Shown here one piece after another: positions 1 through 5,015 of a stretch of DNA of 5,619 bases. The position numbers and the translations under genes were made by a program. Under the pieces are notes generated by a model. The model saw only the letters and a program-made list of their open reading frames with translations. It searched no databases and had not been told where the DNA came from. How positions within the stretch are numbered: position 1 is the stretch's first letter; each line of letters begins with the position of its first letter. The stretch covers positions 1 to 5,619 of the forward strand of contig JAADFS010000116.1 of assembly GCA_013152795.1 (NCBI GenBank), read 5' to 3'. Source of the stretch: Deferribacteres bacterium (lineage in GTDB: Bacteria > Nitrospirota > Thermodesulfovibrionia > UBA6902).

Positions 1-333
1 TATATGGCACGCTATGTTGCAAAGAACATCGTCGCCGCCGGACTTGCCGACAAGGTCGAGGTGCAGTTTGCATATGCAATCGGGGTGCCGGACCCTGTCT
101 CCATACTTGTTGATACCTTCCAGACCGGCAAGATTGCGGACGAGAAAATAGAGGCCATTATACGCGAACACTTCGATCTTACGCCTGCCGGTATAATCAA
201 GAAGCTTAATCTCAGAAGGCCGATTTACAAAAAGACCGCGGCATACGGCCATTTCGGAAGAAACGAGCCGGAATTCACATGGGAGAAGACCGACATGGCC
301 GAGACCCTGAAAAAAGCGGCAAAAGGGAAATAG
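1..333 (+). CDS. metK: S-adenosylmethionine synthetase, C-terminal part (5' end outside window)
   Basis: This is the last 110 codons of MetK, the cytosolic enzyme that makes S-adenosylmethionine from methionine and ATP. The reading frame is open from base 1, so the ATG at 4 is an internal methionine and not the start. The segment RYVAKNIVAAGLA near the left edge, the central YAIGVPDPVS, and the closing AAYGHFGR followed by WEKTD are hallmark stretches of the C-terminal domain of bacterial MetK. The family is usually about 385-400 residues, so a little over a quarter is visible. The ATP and methionine loops and catalytic residues of the N-terminal and central domains lie upstream. The gene ends with TAG at 331-333, and that stop overlaps the ribosome binding site of ahcY, so the two genes are almost certainly co-transcribed and probably translationally linked. 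Nothing visible suggests disruption. Confidence 0.97.
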   Translation, partial: YMARYVAKNIVAAGLADKVEVQFAYAIGVPDPVSILVDTFQTGKIADEKIEAIIREHFDLTPAGIIKKLNLRRPIYKKTAAYGHFGRNEPEFTWEKTDMAETLKKAAKGK

Positions 334-337
334 GAGG
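332..337 (+). promoter_or_regulatory. Ribosome binding site of ahcY overlapping the metK stop
   Basis: A perfect AGGAGG lies 9 nt before the ATG at 347, and its first two bases are the last two of the metK TAG stop. Ribosomes finishing metK would therefore sit on the ahcY initiation region, which suggests translational coupling (inference). Confidence 0.85.
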
Positions 338-346
338 CGTTTTACA

Positions 347-1777
347 ATGACAACTTCAACAGCAGAGCGCAACGTACAGGATTACAAGGTCGCCGACATA
401 AGCCTGGCGGACTGGGGAAGAAAGGAAATAGAGATAGCCGAGAAGGAGATGCCGGGTCTTATGGCGGTAAGGCAAAAATACGCCGCTGAGAAGCCGTTGC
501 AGGGGGTGAGGATATCCGGTTCCCTGCACATGACCATCCAGACGGCGGTTCTCATTGAAACCCTCGTTGAACTGGGCGCTGATGTCAGGTGGGCAAGCTG
601 CAATATCTTCTCAACCCAGGACCATGCCGCTGCGGCCATAGCCAAGGCGGGCATCCCCGTGTTTGCATGGAAAGGCGAGACACTGGAGGAGTACTGGTGG
701 TGTACGAACGAGGCATTGACCTTCCCGGGAGGTCTCGGGCCCCAGTTGGTCGTTGACGATGGAGGAGACGCCACACTACTTATCCACCGCGGCTATGAGG
801 CGGAGAACAACCCGGCAATCCTCGATGAACCCACAGACAACAAGGAACTGCAGATCGTCAATAACCTCCTGAAGGGCCTGCTGGCTGCAGACAACCGGAA
901 ATGGCACAGGACGGTGCAGGAGTGGAAGGGTGTCAGCGAGGAGACCACGACAGGTGTCCACAGGCTGTATGAGATGATGTCAAAAGGCACGCTGCTGGTG
1001 CCCGCAATCAATGTAAACGACTCTGTAACCAAATCCAAATTCGACAACCTCTACGGGTGCAGGGAATCACTGGCCGACGGCATCAAGAGGGCCACGGATG
1101 TCATGCTTGCCGGAAAGGTTGCGGTTATCTGCGGCTACGGGGATGTCGGAAAGGGCTCGGCCCAGTCCTTAAGCGGTTTCGGCGCAAGGGTGATAGTCAC
1201 TGAAATAGACCCGATCTGCGCCCTGCAGGCCGCGATGGCGGGCTATGAGGTAAAGACCGTCGAAGACACCCTCGGGGAGGGTGATATCTACGTAACGACC
1301 ACAGGCAACAGGGACATCATCACTGTTGAGCATATGGCAAAAATGAAAGACGAGGCCATAGTCTGCAACATAGGGCACTTTGACAACGAGATACAGGTGG
1401 ACAAGCTGAATGCCTATCCCGGAATCAAGAAGATCAATATCAAGCCCCAGGTCGACAAGTACATATTCCCTGACGGACACACCATCTACCTGCTTGCAGA
1501 AGGCCGGCTGGTAAACCTCGGCTGCGCCACGGGGCATTCCTCGTTTGTCATGTCCAACAGTTTTACAAACCAGGTGCTGGCCCAGATCGAGCTGTGGAAA
1601 AACAGGGGCAAATATGAAAACAAGGTGTACACACTTCCCAAAAAACTGGATGAGGAAGTTGCAAGGCTCCACCTGGAGAAGATCGGCGTCAAACTGACCA
1701 GGCTCACACAGGAACAGGCGGATTATATCGGAGTGCCTGTGGACGGCCCATACAAGCCCGACCATTACCGCTATTAA
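347..1777 (+). CDS. ahcY: S-adenosylhomocysteine hydrolase (adenosylhomocysteinase)
   Basis: This 476-residue cytosolic NAD-dependent enzyme reversibly cleaves S-adenosylhomocysteine to adenosine and homocysteine, relieving product inhibition of methyltransferases. Both family signatures are present: SCNIFSTQDHAAAAI at residues 84-98 and the Rossmann glycine motif GYGDVGKG at 263-270. By alignment from memory with the human enzyme, substrate and catalytic residues are intact: H61, D138, E199, K229, D233 and C238. The C-terminal KPDHYRY (470-476) supplies the Lys and Tyr that reach into the NAD site of the partner subunit. At 476 residues it is the long bacterial/plant type. The segment around 150-192, between the GGDAT motif and the SEETTTG motif, is the insertion absent from the 432-residue human form. 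The start is fixed by the AGGAGG at 332-337. It follows metK by 13 nt, forming a methyl-cycle operon. The gene is complete. Confidence 0.98.
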   Translation: MTTSTAERNVQDYKVADISLADWGRKEIEIAEKEMPGLMAVRQKYAAEKPLQGVRISGSLHMTIQTAVLIETLVELGADVRWASCNIFSTQDHAAAAIAKAGIPVFAWKGETLEEYWWCTNEALTFPGGLGPQLVVDDGGDATLLIHRGYEAENNPAILDEPTDNKELQIVNNLLKGLLAADNRKWHRTVQEWKGVSEETTTGVHRLYEMMSKGTLLVPAINVNDSVTKSKFDNLYGCRESLADGIKRATDVMLAGKVAVICGYGDVGKGSAQSLSGFGARVIVTEIDPICALQAAMAGYEVKTVEDTLGEGDIYVTTTGNRDIITVEHMAKMKDEAIVCNIGHFDNEIQVDKLNAYPGIKKINIKPQVDKYIFPDGHTIYLLAEGRLVNLGCATGHSSFVMSNSFTNQVLAQIELWKNRGKYENKVYTLPKKLDEEVARLHLEKIGVKLTRLTQEQADYIGVPVDGPYKPDHYRY

Positions 1778-1781
1778 AATA

Positions 1782-1841
1782 CCCCTGCATAAAAAAACAT
1801 CAGTAACAATTCACACAGGGTGCAGGTTTCATCCTGCATCC
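1782..1841. terminator. Candidate hairpin between convergent ahcY and Trm112-like genes
   Basis: A 9-bp stem with one G-T pair (1818-1826 with 1833-1841, loop TTTCAT) lies between the two convergent genes, the usual place for a shared terminator. No T-run follows it directly on either strand; the only A/T run is AAAAAAA near 1791-1797. It is therefore not a standard intrinsic terminator. The stem strand TGCAGG (1821-1826) could instead pair with an upstream copy of CCTGCA at 1784-1789, because CCTGCAT occurs at both 1784-1790 and 1833-1839. It may simply protect the mRNA 3' end. Confidence 0.35.
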
Positions 1842-1863
1842 TGACAACCGTACCCTCCTGGGG

Positions 1864-2037
1864 TCAATCCTCTATCTTCTCCGCCTCATCAATAAGCATG
1901 ACGGGTATATCGTCCTTAATATGATACAGGAGCTTACAGTTGTCGCAGATAAGACCGTTTCCGGATTCATTCAGCCTGATATCCCCCTTGCACTTGGGGC
2001 ATGCAAGGATATCGAGCAGTTCCTGTTTTATGGCCAT
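1864..2037 (-). CDS. Trm112-like zinc-ribbon protein (UPF0434/YcaR family)
   Basis: This 57-residue cytosolic protein reads from ATG at 2037 down to TGA at 1864-1866. The N-terminus MAIKQELLDILACPKCKGDI and the C-terminal DDIPVMLIDEA are the classic pattern of the bacterial Trm112-like family. Four cysteines in two pairs, C13/C16 (CPKC) and C31/C34 (CDNC), should bind one zinc. A GGAGGTG Shine-Dalgarno sequence (2041-2047, minus strand) lies 3 nt from the ATG, with its GGAGG core at 5 nt. Eukaryotic and archaeal Trm112 proteins bind and activate SAM-dependent methyltransferases acting on tRNA, rRNA and release factors. The role of bacterial homologues is less well defined, so a methyltransferase-partner role here is inference. 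It converges on the metK-ahcY operon, separated from it by 86 nt, and has its own candidate promoter. The family call is secure; the function is not. Confidence 0.9.
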   Translation of the reverse strand: MAIKQELLDILACPKCKGDIRLNESGNGLICDNCKLLYHIKDDIPVMLIDEAEKIED

Positions 2038-2079
2038 TTTCACCTCCGGGTTTGAAAGTCCCTTGTTTGAATGATATTG

Positions 2080-2109
2080 ATAATAACAACTTATTCATTG
2101 TTATCACAA
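2080..2109 (-). promoter_or_regulatory. Candidate sigma-70 type promoter of the Trm112-like gene
   Basis: On the minus strand TTGTGA (2109-2104) and TATTAT (2085-2080) stand 18 bp apart, 4/6 and 5/6 matches to the -35 and -10 consensus. Transcription would start near 2073, giving a leader of roughly 36 nt that includes the strong Shine-Dalgarno sequence at 2041-2047. The region is AT-rich compared with its surroundings, as expected for a promoter. This is a pattern match only. Confidence 0.45.
2083..2104. promoter_or_regulatory. Inverted repeat inside the Trm112-like promoter (possible operator)
   Basis: ATAACAA (2083-2089) and TTGTTAT (2098-2104) are perfect inverted copies with an 8-nt spacer, CTTATTCA. 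The two arms touch the proposed -10 and -35 elements of the minus-strand promoter, a placement typical of a repressor site. The AT-rich composition makes chance occurrence possible, and no regulator can be named. Confidence 0.35.
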
Positions 2110-2179
2110 GAAAAAGGTGGCTGTTTTCAGGTGTGCGGTTGTCAGTGTGAGAAAAAGTAACCGTCCGGCCCTGTTGCCC

Positions 2180-2208
2180 TTGCAACGCAATGCCCTGCAT
2201 GCTATCAT
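2180..2208 (+). promoter_or_regulatory. Candidate sigma-70 type promoter of the NYN gene
   Basis: TTGCAA (2180-2185) and TATCAT (2203-2208) are separated by exactly 17 bp, 4/6 and 5/6 matches to consensus. Transcription would begin near 2215, leaving a leader of about 145 nt that carries the nested palindromes at 2232-2307. The position also argues against the far-upstream ATG at 2117 as a start. Confidence 0.45.
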
Positions 2209-2231
2209 AGTGTCGTATCAACTCTCATGTT

Positions 2232-2307
2232 TCATTCCGGCCTTCTCCCGTCCCGGGGAGCAGTCCGGAACCGGAGAAGAGCATGATTCCCGGTGCTGCG
2301 GGAATGA
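2232..2307. repeat. 76-bp nested palindromic element (MITE- or REP-like)
   Basis: The element is bounded by perfect 7-bp terminal inverted repeats, TCATTCC (2232-2238) and GGAATGA (2301-2307). Inside are CTTCTCC (2242-2248) with GGAGAAG (2273-2279), TCCGG with CCGGA two bases apart around 2264-2275, and ATTCCCG (2286-2292) with CGGGAAT (2299-2305) around a 6-nt loop. Ends reading TCATTCC and GGAATGA are typical of dispersed intergenic palindromes in many bacterial genomes. Only one copy lies in the window, so dispersal cannot be shown here. It would fold strongly in the NYN mRNA leader. Confidence 0.6.
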
Positions 2308-2359
2308 CAATCTTAATACAGCACGGCATTTACAGCGCTGGCACTGCAAAGAGGGTGTA

Positions 2360-2884
2360 ATGATGGAAAATATACTCATCAATCAATCTGTGGCGATCCT
2401 TTGCGACGGCAACAACATTGAACGCAGTATCCACGACCTTTCCGGGTCAAAAAACACGATGATCAATTTTGACACATTGATCCCCAAACTGCTGAATGAC
2501 AGGGGACTGAACAGGCTGCTTTATTTCCGCGAGGGCAAGGCCATCTCCTCCAAATTCGCTGAGAGACTGCACGAGAATTATTACGGCTCGGTTGTCCCGT
2601 GTCACAAGTCCGCGGATATCCCGCTCTCCATCAAGGCGACGCAACTGGCCTCAAAGGTTGACACCATTATCATCATGTCAGGCGATGCGGACTTTGTGGA
2701 CCTGGTCCTGCATCTGAAAGGGGAAGGTGTACGGGTGGAGATAGCCGCTGTAAGGCAGACAACGGCAAGGATATTAATTGATGAGGCGGATTATTTTCAT
2801 GAAATAACCAAGGAAGACTGGTTTGTATACAAGGCCCCGAGAAAGGCGATGTTAAAGAGAAAAGCAGGCAAGGCATCTCCGTAA
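2360..2884 (+). CDS. NYN domain protein (LabA/DUF88-like, PIN-like fold)
   Basis: This single-domain cytosolic protein of 174 residues belongs to the NYN/LabA-like group of PIN-fold proteins, many of which are proposed metal-dependent RNases. The first strand ends in ILCDGNNIERS (D16, N18, N19), matching the family's D-x-x-N nucleotide-site motif. A middle KSADIPLSIKA corresponds to the family's KGVDVxLAxDA. The most diagnostic piece is IIIMSGDADFVDLV (SGDADF at 107-112), followed by GVRVEI and DEADYFHEI. The conserved Asp of the LAxDA stretch appears replaced by K92 (alignment from memory). A basic tail (about 158-174, KAPRKAMLKRKAGK) could touch nucleic acid. Two adjacent in-frame ATGs exist at 2360 and 2363; GAGGG at 2351-2355 serves either, with slightly better spacing to 2363. 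No partner gene is adjacent, so substrate and process are unknown. It does not look like a toxin-antitoxin pair. Confidence 0.88.
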   Translation: MMENILINQSVAILCDGNNIERSIHDLSGSKNTMINFDTLIPKLLNDRGLNRLLYFREGKAISSKFAERLHENYYGSVVPCHKSADIPLSIKATQLASKVDTIIIMSGDADFVDLVLHLKGEGVRVEIAAVRQTTARILIDEADYFHEITKEDWFVYKAPRKAMLKRKAGKASP

Positions 2885-2918
2885 GTGCTCCCCTCCGGAC
2901 ATCTTTCCAGTCTGTTTC

Positions 2919-2951
2919 AACCTTACGGTTGCATAAAAATACCGCAAGGTT
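2919..2951. repeat. Imperfect hairpin just downstream of the NYN gene
   Basis: AACCTTACGGT (2919-2929) and ACCGCAAGGTT (2941-2951) are inverted with one mismatch around an 11-nt AT-rich loop. A shorter alternative, CAACC-TTAC-GGTTG (2918-2931), uses the same left arm. No T-run follows, so intrinsic termination is doubtful. It may still mark the 3' end of the NYN transcript. Confidence 0.4.
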
Positions 2952-2970
2952 AATTCAAGCTTACTAAACC

Positions 2971-3030
2971 TCAGGTGCTGGCTGAAAGCCTTACGGCAGT
3001 ATCAGGCTTTCAGCCGTCCTGATGTCAGGA
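2971..3030. repeat. Perfect 12-bp inverted repeat with an outer, switchable stem
   Basis: GGCTGAAAGCCT (2980-2991) and AGGCTTTCAGCC (3004-3015) are perfect inverted copies around a 12-nt loop. Outside them, TCAGG (2971-2975) pairs with CCTGA (3018-3022). The same CCTGA can pair instead with TCAGG at 3025-3029, within the palindrome TCCTGA-TG-TCAGGA (3017-3030). No T-run follows on either strand. It could be an RNA structure at the end of the NYN transcript, an intergenic repeat copy, or a protein-binding site. Confidence 0.6.
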
Positions 3031-3093
3031 ATCTCCCTATTTAGCGGCCTTTCATAACAACCGATAAGAATTGCAGGAAAAAAACAACAGGAC

Positions 3094-3101
3094 AGGAGGT
3101 G
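3094..3101 (+). promoter_or_regulatory. Orphan perfect Shine-Dalgarno sequence
   Basis: AGGAGGTG matches the 16S anti-Shine-Dalgarno end over eight bases, yet no ATG, GTG or TTG stands at a usual distance after it. The best candidates are an ATT at 3105, or a GTG at 3099 served by the AGGA at 3089-3092; both open the same frame, which stops at 3168-3170 after about 22 codons. That frame is also the frame of the kinase. It may be a remnant of an older gene start or a chance match. Confidence 0.35.
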
Positions 3102-3248
3102 TTTATTCAGCCGCCGGGAAAACGGCTGAGCAATATTATCAGTAAAGATGAAAACCGCAAACCTTTGTAATTATGCAATTCGGCCCCGGATTCACGCGGA
3201 TCATCACGAACCGGACAGATGCAGAGGCGGAAAAGCAGGGAGAACATG

Positions 3249-5015
3249 ATGGATGTACAGTTGGGCGTCCCTGTATCAAGGGATGAGGAAAAGACAAAAG
3301 AACAACTAATAGCTGAACTGAAGGACCTGCGCCTGCAGGTCGACAGGTTGAAAATCTCGGCGAACAATTTCAAAAAGGCAGAGGAGGAAATCCTGCATGC
3401 ACAGGAACTCCTTATCAAGGAACATAAAGAACTGCACAATGCCTTCAAGCTCGTGGAGAATGCCAAGAGGGAATGGGAAAGGACCATGGACTGTGTGGGT
3501 GATATGATAATCCTTACGGACAAGGACGGAATCATCAGGAGATGCAACAGCTCATTTGCAAGATTCACCGGTATGCCCTACCACATGATTATCCAGAAGG
3601 ACTGGGAAGAGTTTCTCCATGAAAACAACATGGAGGTCAGGACGCGTTACGGCAAAAGCACCGAGCTTTTTCAGAGTTCCACCGGAAAGTGGTTTGAACT
3701 CAACACATATCCATACAACGACAGTGACCTGAATTCACCGGGCACCGTAATAACGATCCATGACAACACCGACCTGAAGGTTATTACGGAGGAACTCATG
3801 AACTCAAACAGGGTGATCAATGAAAACAGGGAAAAACTCCAGTCCGGCCTCAAGGAGATAACCGCCCTCATACAGAATGTTACAAAGCAGATCGACTACG
3901 GCGTCAGGTTTTTCAATCCGAACCTGAGCAAATGCTACGAGGTGAGAAACTGCAGGAGGACGAAATGTGTCTGTTTCGGAAGGGGTGCCGTAAGATGCTG
4001 GCAGACTGAAGGCACCCTCTGCGAAGGGGGCAGGCAGGAATCTTTTGCAGACAAATACGAGGTATGTTCCGCCTGTATAGTGTTCAAAAAGGCCACTTCA
4101 GACCCTGTGTACCAGATAGGGGAACAGTTCAACAACATGATGCATGTGCTTGAGATGAAGAACAAAGAGCTTGAAAGTGCATATGCTGAGCTGAAGAGCA
4201 CGCAGACAAGGATACTCCAGCAGGAGAAAATGGCCTCCATCGGCCAACTCGCAGCAGGCGTGGCCCATGAGATCAACAATCCCATGGGCTTTATATCGAG
4301 CAATCTCGGGACACTCGGCAAGTATGCCGCAAAGCTTGCCGGATTTATCCGCGAGCTTACCGAGATTACCGGACAGCTCGAGGGACAGGAGCAGCTCGCC
4401 GCCGTCAAAGAGCACAGGAGACAGTTGAAGATCGACTATATACTCGAGGACATCGAGCCTTTGATCAACGAATCCCTTGAGGGAGCGGACAGGGTGAAGA
4501 CCATAGTTCAGAATCTCAAGACATTCTCAAGGATCGACGAGGCGGACTGCAAGCCGGCCGACATCAACGACTGCATTGAGAGCACGCTGAGTATCGTCTG
4601 GAACGAACTCAAGTACAATGCGGTCGTCAGAAAGGATTACGGGGAACTTCCCCTGACAATGTGTCATCCGCAGCAGCTCAATCAGGTATTCATGAATCTC
4701 CTTGTCAACGCCGGCCAGGCAATAGAAAACCATGGTGAGATCGTAATAAAGACATGGAGCAGCGAGGGCTCGATCTATGTGTCGATATCGGACACAGGAA
4801 ACGGCATTCCACAGGACAGATTAACCAAGATATTCGAGCCCTTTTACACGACCAAGGAAGTCGGCAAGGGCACGGGCCTGGGCCTCAGCATAACCTATGA
4901 GATAGTGAAAAAACACAACGGCGATATAACGGTTGAGAGCCAGGTCGGCAAGGGCACCACCTTTACAATAAAAATACCTGTAGTGGAGGAAGAGAAGCCA
5001 TGGAGGAACAGATAA
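3249..5015 (+). CDS. Cytoplasmic PAS-Cys-rich sensor histidine kinase
   Basis: With the start at 3249 the protein has 588 residues. AGGGAG (3237-3242) lies 6 nt before this ATG. ATGs at 3246 (spacing too short) and 3219 (only weak GGA before it) are alternatives, and an in-frame stop at 3168 limits the frame upstream. Order of parts: a helical N-terminus (about 13-70), a PAS domain (about 74-180), a helical linker, a cysteine-rich module (229-276, eight Cys), a second helix, then HisKA with phospho-acceptor H340 in AAGVAHEINNP. The HATPase has the N-box NLLVNA (N487), G1 box DTGNGIP (from D515), F-box FEPFYTT (529-535) and G2 box GKGTGLGL (539-546). All catalytic boxes are intact. There is no signal peptide or membrane span, so it should sense a cytosolic signal. 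It overlaps the response regulator by 16 nt and should phosphorylate it. The Cys module suggests metal, cluster or redox sensing (inference). Confidence 0.93.
   Translation: MDVQLGVPVSRDEEKTKEQLIAELKDLRLQVDRLKISANNFKKAEEEILHAQELLIKEHKELHNAFKLVENAKREWERTMDCVGDMIILTDKDGIIRRCNSSFARFTGMPYHMIIQKDWEEFLHENNMEVRTRYGKSTELFQSSTGKWFELNTYPYNDSDLNSPGTVITIHDNTDLKVITEELMNSNRVINENREKLQSGLKEITALIQNVTKQIDYGVRFFNPNLSKCYEVRNCRRTKCVCFGRGAVRCWQTEGTLCEGGRQESFADKYEVCSACIVFKKATSDPVYQIGEQFNNMMHVLEMKNKELESAYAELKSTQTRILQQEKMASIGQLAAGVAHEINNPMGFISSNLGTLGKYAAKLAGFIRELTEITGQLEGQEQLAAVKEHRRQLKIDYILEDIEPLINESLEGADRVKTIVQNLKTFSRIDEADCKPADINDCIESTLSIVWNELKYNAVVRKDYGELPLTMCHPQQLNQVFMNLLVNAGQAIENHGEIVIKTWSSEGSIYVSISDTGNGIPQDRLTKIFEPFYTTKEVGKGTGLGLSITYEIVKKHNGDITVESQVGKGTTFTIKIPVVEEEKPWRNR
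4985..4989 (+). promoter_or_regulatory. Ribosome binding site of the response regulator inside the kinase gene
   Basis: GGAGG lies 10 nt before the ATG at 5000 and is embedded in the last codons of the kinase. Translation of the two proteins is therefore probably coupled. Confidence 0.6.

Larger units (their letters stand above)
2038..2359. other. Divergent intergenic region, 322 bp
   Basis: This stretch separates the minus-strand Trm112-like gene from the plus-strand NYN gene. It contains the minus promoter and its inverted repeat, a separate plus-strand promoter candidate, and a 76-bp palindromic element. An open frame upstream of the NYN gene could be read from an ATG at 2117. Its extra 81 codons give unordered, Arg- and Cys-scattered protein with no resemblance to the family, lie partly upstream of the proposed promoter, and run through the palindromic element. 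I treat it as non-coding. Confidence 0.7.
2885..3248. other. Gene-poor stretch before the kinase, 364 bp
   Basis: No convincing gene is visible on either strand. It holds, in order, the imperfect hairpin at 2919-2951, the 12-bp inverted repeat at 2980-3015 with its outer arms, a perfect Shine-Dalgarno sequence at 3094-3101 with a 7-bp palindrome after it (TCAGCCG 3107-3113, CGGCTGA 3123-3129), a doubtful 33-codon frame at 3148-3249, and a degenerate GGATTCACGCGGATC-type stretch at 3186-3206. I found no credible -35/-10 or -24/-12 pair for the kinase operon. Confidence 0.65.

Noticed and set aside
1169..1765. A 198-codon open frame on the minus strand inside ahcY.
   Set aside because: It is fully antisense to a well-conserved gene with all its signatures intact. 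The composition is that of a shadow frame, and I see no ribosome binding site or family motif.
1818..1841. A standard intrinsic terminator for ahcY.
   Set aside because: The stem is good but no T-run follows it on either strand. It is kept only as a low-confidence candidate.
2117..2359. An 81-codon N-terminal extension of the NYN protein from an ATG at 2117.
   Set aside because: The family motif begins only after 2360, the extension has no recognisable protein character, it runs through the palindromic element and the candidate promoter, and a good ribosome binding site stands just before 2360/2363.
2360..2884. NYN protein as the toxin of a toxin-antitoxin pair.
   Set aside because: There is no small partner gene adjacent on either side in the same direction, and the domain is of the LabA type and not the VapC type.
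3150..3221. Possible cyclic-di-GMP (GEMM) riboswitch, suggested by GCAAACC at about 3157-3163 before a signalling gene.
   Set aside because: The other conserved pieces of the motif, the GACGCAAAG-like loop and the paired tetraloop receptor region, are not found at the expected positions.
3219..3248. ATG at 3219 as the kinase start.
   Set aside because: It has only a weak GGA before it at short spacing and adds ten residues with no domain content, while AGGGAG at 3237-3242 fits the ATG at 3249. It cannot be fully excluded.
3935..4408. A 157-codon minus-strand frame inside the kinase, rich in Ser and Cys.
   Set aside because: It is antisense to the Cys module and HisKA region of an intact kinase. 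Its serine-rich, low-complexity character is typical of a shadow frame.
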